DNA of 64,000 nucleotides, taken from Cytophagales bacterium (lineage in GTDB: Bacteria; Bacteroidota; Bacteroidia; Cytophagales; Spirosomataceae). Below are positions 41,779 through 49,511 of this stretch, in pieces. The stretch spans positions 62,001 to 126,000 of the forward strand of contig JAAFJP010000016.1 of assembly GCA_013298125.1 (NCBI GenBank), in the 5' to 3' direction. The notes under the pieces are model-generated. The model was not told the origin of the DNA and ran no database searches. It saw nothing but the letters and a program-made list of their open reading frames with translations. A program made the translations under genes and the position numbers. Positions within the stretch are counted from its first letter, which is position 1. Each line of letters opens with the position of its first letter.

Positions 41779-41936
41779 TGGTGCAGAGCACCTAAATATT
41801 TGTAGCATGAGATATAGTTTTGTTCCAAAGGTACAGAGTACCGAAATATTAGAATTTGAATATTTCGGTACTCTGTACCTTTGGATACATGATTTTAACA
41901 TTTATTACTACAAATATTTTGGTACTCTGTACCTTT
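41779..41936. repeat. Nested palindromes of the GGTAC-TCT-GTACC family
   Basis: Inner arms are CCAAAGGTACAGAGTACCG... (41825-41850) and its inverse (41859-41884). Outer arms are GGTGCAGAGCACCTAAATAT... (41780-41806) and its inverse (41909-41935). Inner and outer hairpins differ by paired changes (GGTAC/GTACC versus GGTGC/GCACC). The surrounding spacer 41676-42016 has no other content apart from a small hairpin near 41708-41740 (AAGGAAG ... CTTCCTT). Confidence 0.88.
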
Positions 41937-42016
41937 AATTAACACGAATGAATAAAATTTGTCTGTAAATTAGGGTATATTTTTATCCATAATCAACCCT
42001 AAAATTCCCCTTAACC

Positions 42017-43318
42017 ATGTCAAAAATCCTAAATCTTTTTGTACTATTTTTTATCAGTCTTCAAACACTCAAAGCACAATCACCTCCTTCCGAAAAGTGG
42101 GTCAAAATAATCGTTTCTCCCGAACGACCTGATTGGAAATATGTCGTGGGTGAAAATGTAAAATTCAGAGTAAATGTTTTGAAAGGAAACGTACCCATTG
42201 CAGGCGTGAAAATTAGCTATGAAATTGGTCCAGAGAAAATGAGTCCTACCATTTCAAAGGAAGAAACGTTGAAAGATGGTAGCACAATAATTGACGGAGG
42301 AACAATGAAAACCCCAGGTTTTTTGAGATGTACTGTCAAAACTGAATATGAAGGAAAAACCTTCAAAGAATGGACTACGGCAGCTTTTTCACCCGAAAAA
42401 ATTGAACCAACTGTAACCCTACCAAGCGATTTTAAAGAATTTTGGAACAAAGCCATTGAAGAAAACTCCAAACTTCCGATGGACTCCAAAATAACTTTAT
42501 TGCCCGAAAGATGTACAGAGAAGTTAAATGTATATCACGTAGGAATACAAAATTGGCGAAACGGGGCAAAGGTGTATGGGATTTTATCAGTACCCAAAAA
42601 AGAGGGAAAATATCCCGCTTTACTGAAAGTACCAGGGGCGGGCGTTCGTCCTTATTATGGTGATATTAACATTGCTTCGGAGGGCGTTGTGGTTTTTGAA
42701 ATAGGCATTCACGGTATTCCTGTAAACCTTCAACAACAGATTTATGATGATATGATTGCCAATTATAACAACAATTATTGGATAAATAATCTGAACGATA
42801 AAGACCGATATTTTTACAAAAGAGTATTTATCGGATGTATAAAAGCCAATGATTTCTTGACTTCCTTACCACAATGGGACGGTAAAAACTTGGGTGTAAC
42901 GGGCAGTAGTCAGGGCGGTGCCTTGTCTTTAGTAACGGCAGGATTGGATAAGAGAGTGACTTGTGCCTACGTAATTCACCCAGCCATGTGCGACATGACG
43001 GGCAACCTATACGAGCGTGCAGGAGGATGGCCTCAACCATTTGCGGATAAAAATTCATGGAAAAGAGCGAGTCATACCGATAATTTAGAAACCGTAAAAT
43101 ATTACGATGCCTTGAATTTTGCGAGATTTATTACCGTGCCTGTCATGTTTAGTTTTGGGTATAACGATGATATTTGCCCACCAACTTCGATGTGTGCGGC
43201 TTACAATGTTATCACCTCGCCCAAAGAACAATTCTTAGCGGTTGAGTCTGCACACTGGGTTTTTAATGAACAAATGGAAAAACAAAAATTTTGGTTAATT
43301 AGCCAATTGAAAAAATAA
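42017..43318 (+). CDS. Secreted acetylxylan-esterase-like (CE7-type) alpha/beta hydrolase
   Basis: A 433-residue exported esterase with signal peptide MSKILNLFVLFFISLQTLKA. A beta-sandwich-like N-terminal region covers about residues 25-130. The alpha/beta hydrolase of the acetyl xylan esterase (AXE1/CE7) family starts at VTLPSDFKEFWNKAIEE. The nucleophile is Ser in VTGSSQGGALS, the acid is Asp in FGYNDDICPP and the His is in VESAHWVFNEQ. The order fits the family. It probably removes O-acetyl groups from the target polysaccharide. The sulfatase gene follows by 4 bases, so the two form an operon within the PUL. Confidence 0.9.
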   Translation: MSKILNLFVLFFISLQTLKAQSPPSEKWVKIIVSPERPDWKYVVGENVKFRVNVLKGNVPIAGVKISYEIGPEKMSPTISKEETLKDGSTIIDGGTMKTPGFLRCTVKTEYEGKTFKEWTTAAFSPEKIEPTVTLPSDFKEFWNKAIEENSKLPMDSKITLLPERCTEKLNVYHVGIQNWRNGAKVYGILSVPKKEGKYPALLKVPGAGVRPYYGDINIASEGVVVFEIGIHGIPVNLQQQIYDDMIANYNNNYWINNLNDKDRYFYKRVFIGCIKANDFLTSLPQWDGKNLGVTGSSQGGALSLVTAGLDKRVTCAYVIHPAMCDMTGNLYERAGGWPQPFADKNSWKRASHTDNLETVKYYDALNFARFITVPVMFSFGYNDDICPPTSMCAAYNVITSPKEQFLAVESAHWVFNEQMEKQKFWLISQLKK

Positions 43319-43322
43319 TTTT

Positions 43323-44924
43323 ATGAATAAGTCAGGAAAGACACGAATTGATTTTTCAATTTTAATTCGTTCGATTTTATCACTACTTCGTCCACTGCCT
43401 CGGAGAGGCACAACCTTTGTAGAAAAAAGTAATGATATCACCTCCTTTTCGCTTCGGAGAAGCGTAACATTTACGACGATGTTATGCTTCTCCGAAGCAA
43501 AGAAAGGAGCTGGGAATTCCAATTTTCTACAAAGGTTATGCCTCTCCGAGGCAATATTTAGCTTTATATTCTTTTGCTTTCTCTCGCCATTGTCTGTGTC
43601 TTCACAGACGACTACGCCACCCACAAAACCAAACATCATTTTCATCATCACCGATGATATGGGTTACGAAGATTTGGGTTGTTATGGCAATCCCTACAAC
43701 GAAACGCCCCATATTGATTCGTTGGCAAAAAAAGGTTTACGCTTCACACAGGCGTATTCTGCCAGTCCTGTATGTTCACCTTCACGGGCGAGTTTATTGA
43801 CTGGAAAAAATCCTGCAAGATTACGTTTGACTAATTTTCAAGGAGGTGAAAGAAAAGACACAACTTCCAATGTGAATCCCCCTCCAAATTGGGTTCGTTC
43901 ATTACCCTTGAGTGAGGTAACAATTGCTGAAAAATTGAAAGAAAATGGTTATGCAACGGGCATGGTTGGCAAATGGCACGTAGGCGGAAGTCCATGGGAA
44001 CAAGGTTTTCAGTATTCGAGAATGATTGGTGAAAATAGCTTAGATTACTACAATTACGGCATTTTTGAAGATTCTTACAAGAAGGTTTTTAAAGATAAAG
44101 GCAAAGAATATTTAACTGATAAATTGACCGATTACGCTCTTGAATTTATCAATAATGAAGGAAATAAAAATCCGTTTTTTCTGTATTTAGCTTACTCCGC
44201 CCCGCACGTATTGACGATTCCGAGGGCAGATAAATTAGCGAAGTATTTGTGGAAATATGAAAAATTTGAAGGAAAGTACAATCCCAATTATGCCGCCATG
44301 ATTGAGAGTGTGGACGATGGTGTTGGAGCAATTATGAAGTCCTTGAAAGACAAAGGTTTGCTCGAAAATACCATCGTTATTTTCACTTCGGATAATGGCG
44401 GTTTGGCAATTCCAGAATTAGGTCCTCAACCTACGATGATGCCGAATCTGAAAAAATGGAAAGGATTTGTTTATGAAGGTGGTATCAGAATCCCAATGAT
44501 TGTTCATTGGAAAGGGAAAATTTTGGATAATAAAGTAGTTGATAATCAAATAGTTAATACAGATTATTACAATACTTTTTTAGAAATCATTGGCGAGAAA
44601 TCAATCGAAAGTTTGGATAGCAAAAGTTTTTTGCCTGTTCTAAATAATACCTCAACGAGTAAAGATAGAAGTGAAATTGTTTGGCATTACCCACATTTTA
44701 GTAACCAAACCAGTCGCCCAGCGGGTGCAATTCGTCAGGGAGATTGGAAATTGACGAAGAGTTATGAAACCCAGAAATGTGAGTTGTATAACATCAAAAA
44801 CGACGAAGCCGAAACAACAGATTTATCTAAGAAAAATAAAGCTAAAACCAAGGAATTGAATGAGTTACTGATGAAAAAACTATCAGAAATGAACGCCCAA
44901 ATGCCTGTGTTGAAAGTAAAATAG
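43323..44924 (+). CDS. S1-family sulfatase with palindrome inserted before its signal peptide
   Basis: A 533-residue arylsulfatase-type enzyme. After residue 102 it has KPNIIFIITDDMGYEDLGCYG with the metal-binding Asp pair. The formylglycine site is Cys151 in SASPVCSPSRASLLTG (C-x-P-x-R), and NGYATGMVGKWHVGG and IFTSDNGG follow. It needs a maturase to convert Cys151. The first 77 codons are unusual. Residues about 25-77 are encoded by a large palindromic element (43395-43555), and a normal hydrophobic signal core (IFSFIFFCFLSPLSVSSQ) comes only after it. Export may therefore be impaired, or translation may begin later, for example at Met53 (43479). Part of the polysaccharide locus. Confidence 0.88.
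   Translation: MNKSGKTRIDFSILIRSILSLLRPLPRRGTTFVEKSNDITSFSLRRSVTFTTMLCFSEAKKGAGNSNFLQRLCLSEAIFSFIFFCFLSPLSVSSQTTTPPTKPNIIFIITDDMGYEDLGCYGNPYNETPHIDSLAKKGLRFTQAYSASPVCSPSRASLLTGKNPARLRLTNFQGGERKDTTSNVNPPPNWVRSLPLSEVTIAEKLKENGYATGMVGKWHVGGSPWEQGFQYSRMIGENSLDYYNYGIFEDSYKKVFKDKGKEYLTDKLTDYALEFINNEGNKNPFFLYLAYSAPHVLTIPRADKLAKYLWKYEKFEGKYNPNYAAMIESVDDGVGAIMKSLKDKGLLENTIVIFTSDNGGLAIPELGPQPTMMPNLKKWKGFVYEGGIRIPMIVHWKGKILDNKVVDNQIVNTDYYNTFLEIIGEKSIESLDSKSFLPVLNNTSTSKDRSEIVWHYPHFSNQTSRPAGAIRQGDWKLTKSYETQKCELYNIKNDEAETTDLSKKNKAKTKELNELLMKKLSEMNAQMPVLKVK
43395..43555. repeat. Long imperfect palindrome with GCCTC-GGA-GAGGC and GCTTC-GGA-GAAGC hairpins
   Basis: Outer arms TGCCTCGGAGAGGCACAACC... (43397) and inverse ending at 43553; inner arms GCTTCGGAGAAGCGTAACAT and inverse. 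The two hairpin types differ by compensating base changes. It is in frame in the sulfatase gene. Confidence 0.88.
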
Positions 44925-44930
44925 ATGAAA

Positions 44931-45222
44931 TTGTACACGGATTTTACGGATTGTACACGGATTTAATTTTAAAAATTTTAAGTAAATTAGTTTAGCACAC
45001 TGTTTAATAAGTTTTCTGGTATCTAAAATTTTCCACTCGTACCACGGGAATCCCTTCCCGTGTCGGAGTCCGATAGCTTACGTAAGTTCACGGGAAGGGA
45101 TTCCCGTGGTACGAGTATTAGAAAACTATCGAAACTTATTAAACAGTGTATTTGAAAATTGAATTCACCAATAAAAAAAATCCGTTTCATCCGTGTCTAA
45201 TCCCTAAAATCCGTGTTCAATC
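44931..45222. repeat. Triple nested inverted repeat between sulfatase and rhamnosidase genes
   Basis: Outer: TGTACACGGATTTTACGG... versus ...CCTAAAATCCGTGTTCA. Middle: ACACTGTTTAATAAGTTTTC (44998) versus inverse ending at 45150. Inner: perfect 28-bp arms ACTCGTACCACGGGAATCCC... (45036-45063) and 45090-45117. This fills most of the 319-base gene-free spacer 44925-45243. Confidence 0.92.
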
Positions 45223-45243
45223 AAACCAGCAATACCCAACAAA

Positions 45244-47565
45244 ATGAAATACAAAATCCTCCTCCTTACCTTATTTATTTCCCTACATTCACTCGCTCAA
45301 CAAGATTACAAAACCATCAAAAAAGATTGGTTAGCATCTTGGATTGGAGAGTCAATCCCTTCATTACCAAATACTTGGACAAGATTTAGAAAAGAAATTG
45401 AATTTTCAGATGTTCCTCAAACGCTCATTGCTAACATCTCAACCGATTCAAAATATTGGCTTTGGATTAATGAGAAATTGGTCATTTTTGAAGGACAGCT
45501 CAAACGTGGACCAACGCCCAATGATACGTATTTTGATGCCGTTGAAATTGCTCCACATTTACGCAAAGGCAAAAACACCATTGCCATCTTGGTTTGGTAT
45601 TGGGGAAAGGAAGGATTTTGTCATAAAAGTAGTGGAAAGTCAGGCTTATTATTTGAAGCTAAAAGTGCCAATCAATTGATAATCAGTGATAGTACTTGGA
45701 AGATTTCTCAGCATTTGGCGTATGGAAATAGCGTTGGTCCTTTCCCGAATTTCCGTTTGCCCGAGCATAATGTACGTTATGATGCCCGTTTAGGAAGTGA
45801 AGTCTGGATAAAAGAAAACTTTGAAGATGGTCAATGGAAAAATGCGGAGATTTTGGCAAAAGCGGGCGAAAAACCTTGGGGTGAATTATGGAAAAGACCT
45901 TTCGAAAATTGGTATGATTCGGGAATGATTGACTATAAAAATACGATTTTGGAAGGTACAAAAGCGAGTAAAATCACGATGAAACTCCCTCGAAATCTGA
46001 CAGTTACGCCCTACTTCAAAATTGAAGCTCCCGAAGGACTTTTAATTGACATCAGAACGGATAATTATTACGGAGGAAGTGAGCCAAATGTGAGAACTGA
46101 ATACATTACAAAAAGAGGAATCCAAACATTTGAAACGCCCGCCGTGATGAACGGACACGAAGTGATTTATAGTTTTCCAGAAGGCGTAAAAGTATTAGAA
46201 TTGAAATATCGTGAAACAAGATTTAATGCTGATTTTGTGGGTAAATTCTCCTCTAACGACCCTTTTTGGGAAAAACTGTGGAATAAAAGTCTTTACACCA
46301 TGAACGTAAATATGCGTGATGCAATCCAAGACCCCGACCGAGAAAGGGCTCAATGGTGGGGCGATGCCGTGATTATTTTGGAGGAGATTTTTTATAGTTC
46401 AGACGTACCAACACAAGCGGCAATCAGGAAAAGTATCAGTAATTTATTAGAATGGCAAAAGCCCGATGGCGTGTTGTTTTCACCCATTCCTGCAGGAAAT
46501 TGGGACAAAGAATTACCCGCCCAAATGTTGGCTTCCGTTGGTAAATACGGCATCTGGAAATACTACGAACATTCGGGCGATAAGGCATTTATCGAATACG
46601 CCTATCCCTTCGTGAAAAAATACATGGCTTTGTGGCAAACGGATGAAAACGGCTTGGTAGTTCACCGACAAGGTGGTTGGGATTGGCACGATTGGGGTGA
46701 TAAAATTGATGTGCCTGTGTTGGATAATTGTTGGTATTATTTGGCGTTGGAAAGTCAGCGAAATATGGCTCAATTATTAGGTAAAAATGAAGAAGCCAAT
46801 ATAATTAATCAGAAAATGATTAAATTAAAATCAGCTTTCAAAACCGTATTTTGGAAATCAAACGTCTTTAAATCAGATAGTTATAAGTTTTCGATGGATG
46901 ACCGTTCGCAAGGAATGGCAGTTGTGGCGGGCTTGGCAGATGAGTCGCAATGGAAAGCCTTGAAACCTATTTTAGACACAACTTTTATTGCCGGACCATA
47001 CTTAGAAAAGTACATTTTAGAAGCCTATTTTGTGATGAATGATGCAGCGTCAGGATTGGCAAGAATGAAAAAACGTTACCAAAAAATGACAGATTCAGAA
47101 CTCACCACACTTTGGGAAGGTTGGGATATTGGGAGTAAAACCTACGGTGGAGGAACATACAATCACGGTTGGACGGGCGGTCCTTTAAGTTTACTTTCGG
47201 GCTATGTAGCTGGTATTAAACCACTTACCGCAGGGTACACAAGTTATCAAATTAAACCCCAATTAGGAAATTTAACCGAAGTGAAAGCCAAAATGCAGTC
47301 GGTCAGAGGAGATATTGAAGTCAAGATTCTGAAAAATAATGGACAGACGAATATGATTATCAAGTCCCAAAATGATGGAATTGCGATGATTTATATGCCA
47401 AAAAGCAAACTTAATTCTTCTATTTTAAAATTAAATGGAGTTATAATTTTTGAAAAGAATAAAGCTAAAAAACTCCCCAAAGAAATTACTAAAATCTCAA
47501 ATTTATCGGATTATTTTTTGATAGAATCGAAAGGGAAATTGGATTGGAGGGTTGTTTGTGAGTAA
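45244..47565 (+). CDS. GH78-like alpha-L-rhamnosidase
   Basis: A 773-residue secreted glycosidase with signal peptide MKYKILLLTLFISLHSLAQ. N-terminal beta-sandwich domains cover about residues 25-330, with a WLWINEKLVIFEG-type lectin-like segment. An (alpha/alpha)6 barrel begins near SLYTMNVNMRDAIQDPDRERAQWWGD; the Glu of the RER motif is the likely general acid by comparison with GH78. WDWHDWGDKID near residue 480 and TTLWEGWDIG near 625 are further catalytic-cleft segments, and a C-terminal rhamnosidase domain (VAGIKPLTAGYTSYQIKP) is present. It is the last gene of the PUL, suggesting a rhamnose-bearing, acetylated and sulfated glycan as target. Confidence 0.85.
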   Translation: MKYKILLLTLFISLHSLAQQDYKTIKKDWLASWIGESIPSLPNTWTRFRKEIEFSDVPQTLIANISTDSKYWLWINEKLVIFEGQLKRGPTPNDTYFDAVEIAPHLRKGKNTIAILVWYWGKEGFCHKSSGKSGLLFEAKSANQLIISDSTWKISQHLAYGNSVGPFPNFRLPEHNVRYDARLGSEVWIKENFEDGQWKNAEILAKAGEKPWGELWKRPFENWYDSGMIDYKNTILEGTKASKITMKLPRNLTVTPYFKIEAPEGLLIDIRTDNYYGGSEPNVRTEYITKRGIQTFETPAVMNGHEVIYSFPEGVKVLELKYRETRFNADFVGKFSSNDPFWEKLWNKSLYTMNVNMRDAIQDPDRERAQWWGDAVIILEEIFYSSDVPTQAAIRKSISNLLEWQKPDGVLFSPIPAGNWDKELPAQMLASVGKYGIWKYYEHSGDKAFIEYAYPFVKKYMALWQTDENGLVVHRQGGWDWHDWGDKIDVPVLDNCWYYLALESQRNMAQLLGKNEEANIINQKMIKLKSAFKTVFWKSNVFKSDSYKFSMDDRSQGMAVVAGLADESQWKALKPILDTTFIAGPYLEKYILEAYFVMNDAASGLARMKKRYQKMTDSELTTLWEGWDIGSKTYGGGTYNHGWTGGPLSLLSGYVAGIKPLTAGYTSYQIKPQLGNLTEVKAKMQSVRGDIEVKILKNNGQTNMIIKSQNDGIAMIYMPKSKLNSSILKLNGVIIFEKNKAKKLPKEITKISNLSDYFLIESKGKLDWRVVCE

Positions 47566-47590
47566 AAAAATAAAGTCCATTCTAACCATA

Positions 47591-47614
47591 GTGTCAGATT
47601 TGAGAATCTGACAC
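47591..47614. repeat. Small perfect hairpin GTGTCAGATT / AATCTGACAC
   Basis: A 10-bp perfect stem with a 4-base loop between the rhamnosidase gene and the convergent M1 gene. There is no T run after it, so it is not a classical terminator. Confidence 0.6.
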
Positions 47615-47643
47615 CACGAGAACGCTTAAAGTATTAAATATAA

Positions 47644-47678
47644 AACTTCCCGAAAGTTTTTTTTACTTTCGGGAAGTT
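47644..47678. terminator. Hairpin AACTTCCCGAAAGT / ACTTTCGGGAAGTT, possible terminator
   Basis: Perfect 14-bp stem with a T7 loop between convergent genes. The same palindrome recurs at 55129-55176 (decayed) and inside a coding region at 60849-60880, so it is a repeat family as well as a possible terminator. Confidence 0.65.
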
Positions 47679-47691
47679 GGAATATCAACTA

Positions 47692-49362
47692 CTAAATCTT
47701 CTCCGCCTTAATATAAAACAATTCCGTAGCAATTTTAAACTCTTGTCCCTCCACTTTCTGAAAAACCTTCGTTTGCCATTCCTCTTTTGGAGCAATTACT
47801 TCGTACATCTGCAAGCCATATCCCGCTTTTATAGGCATTGAATCAGTTGCTTCTTTATACCTGTAACGTAGTTCAACGGTATTATTATTTTTAGGAGTCA
47901 ATTGATATTGTAACGTCGGTAAACGCTTCGTTCTCAAATACATATCAAAATAAGGCGTAAGGTTTTTGCCCGTTTTTTGATTGAAACATTCGATAATTTG
48001 CTCTGTCGTAACGTTCTTGATTTTGAATTTAGTCGCAATTTCTTTCAAGGCTTCAAACCATAATTTATCGTCATTTACTACGTTTCGGATAGTGTGCAAC
48101 ATCCACGTTCCTTTGTAATAAATATCCGAATCTGGTTGCGGATAATTCACACCCAAAGGTCCAATTAATGGCTCTCCATTACGTATGCCACCTTTTTGCT
48201 TCTCTAAATATTTGATAGATTTTTCATACCCTTGCGTACATTCTACGTATAACGCCTCCATATAGGTCGTGAAAGACTCATGAATCCACATTTCGGCGTG
48301 GTCATTACAACTAACCGAATTTCCAAAATACTCATGCCCTGATTCGTGGATAATGATGAAGTCAAAACCAAATTCATTGGTCTTATAATTATTGCCATAA
48401 GCAACCGCACTTTGATGCTCCATGCCCCAATAGGGTGTTTCTACTAAGGCATAGCCATCTTTCCAAAAAGGATATTTCCCAAAATATTTTTCATAACAAG
48501 CTAACATAGGTTTCACTTGCTTGAAATGGGCTTTGGCTTTCTCTAAATTTGGTTTTAATACATAATAATCCAAATCCAATTTCTCACCATCTTGTGCTGT
48601 GTAAATGTCTTTGAAATTAGCATAATCCGCAATATTCAAAGTCATGTTATAATTATTGATTGGATAACTCACAAACCATTCAAACTCAGTATATGGCAAA
48701 GATTTTACATCATTAAGTTGTTTATTATCAGACATTTGCGAATCGTTTTTTAATTCTTTTGTACTTCGTAAATTACCATTTGAAACACAAGTCAAGCCCT
48801 TTGGCACGGCACAGGTAATCCTCACAGAATCAGGTTCGTCAGATAAATGGTCTTTATTGGGAAACCACAAACTTGCTCCAACTCCTTCGCACGAAACTAC
48901 AATCCAATCTTTTCCGTTGGGGTCTTTTTTCCAAGAAAAACCACCATCCCAAGGTGGGTTTCGAGCGATTTGAGGTTTTCCACGGTAATCTATTTTGATA
49001 GAATATACCTTACCTTTTTTCTGATTTTCTGTAAAATTTACAAAAACTGCATTGCCTTCTCTCGTAAATTTCAAGGGCTTATCGTTTTGTAAAATATTGA
49101 TAATCTGCATATTAGCAAATAAATCAACTTGCATTTTCTTGAAGTCAGTTGTGGCTTTGTAATGAATCGTATTTGAGCCTTCTATGGACTGGGAGGTTGG
49201 AGTTACTTTCAATTTCAAGTCATAAAAAGTTACGTCATAGCACGCACGTATGGGCGAAAGCGTACCTCTGAGGGTGTCTTGGCGGGTGAATTGGGCATTT
49301 ATTGTAAGACTAATTAGTAATTGAAATACAATAAAAAGGAGAGTTTTGGGATGAATTTTCAT
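47692..49362 (-). CDS. M1 family metallopeptidase
   Basis: A 556-residue exported aminopeptidase-like enzyme. The ATG at 49362 is preferred over the TTG at 49368, opening the signal MKIHPKTLLFIVFQLLISLTINA. The N-terminal beta-saddle domain is followed by the catalytic domain, with the substrate loop YWGMEHQSAVAYG and the zinc site IIHESGHEYFGNSVS...WIHESF (HExxH-18-E). It lacks the large C-terminal helical domain of PepN, as do the short M1 proteins of Bacteroidota. It probably acts in the periplasm or on the cell surface. It is convergent with the PUL end and divergent from the ABC exporter. Confidence 0.94.
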   Translation of the reverse strand: MKIHPKTLLFIVFQLLISLTINAQFTRQDTLRGTLSPIRACYDVTFYDLKLKVTPTSQSIEGSNTIHYKATTDFKKMQVDLFANMQIINILQNDKPLKFTREGNAVFVNFTENQKKGKVYSIKIDYRGKPQIARNPPWDGGFSWKKDPNGKDWIVVSCEGVGASLWFPNKDHLSDEPDSVRITCAVPKGLTCVSNGNLRSTKELKNDSQMSDNKQLNDVKSLPYTEFEWFVSYPINNYNMTLNIADYANFKDIYTAQDGEKLDLDYYVLKPNLEKAKAHFKQVKPMLACYEKYFGKYPFWKDGYALVETPYWGMEHQSAVAYGNNYKTNEFGFDFIIIHESGHEYFGNSVSCNDHAEMWIHESFTTYMEALYVECTQGYEKSIKYLEKQKGGIRNGEPLIGPLGVNYPQPDSDIYYKGTWMLHTIRNVVNDDKLWFEALKEIATKFKIKNVTTEQIIECFNQKTGKNLTPYFDMYLRTKRLPTLQYQLTPKNNNTVELRYRYKEATDSMPIKAGYGLQMYEVIAPKEEWQTKVFQKVEGQEFKIATELFYIKAEKI

Positions 49363-49511
49363 ATACAAATTTACAAAAAATACCCAAAAATACTAAAAGC
49401 AAAAAACGCCAAACTAAGGGTGCTAAACGAATATTTAGAATTAATGGAATCAAAACTTGGCTTTCAAAACCATTTCTGAAAAAAGGGTGTTAATTTTGAA
49501 GTATAGAATTA

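Noticed and set aside
41669-41938. Small protein genes on both strands after susD
   Set aside because: Both frames are produced by the nested inverted repeats; they show no signal, motif or ribosome-binding site.
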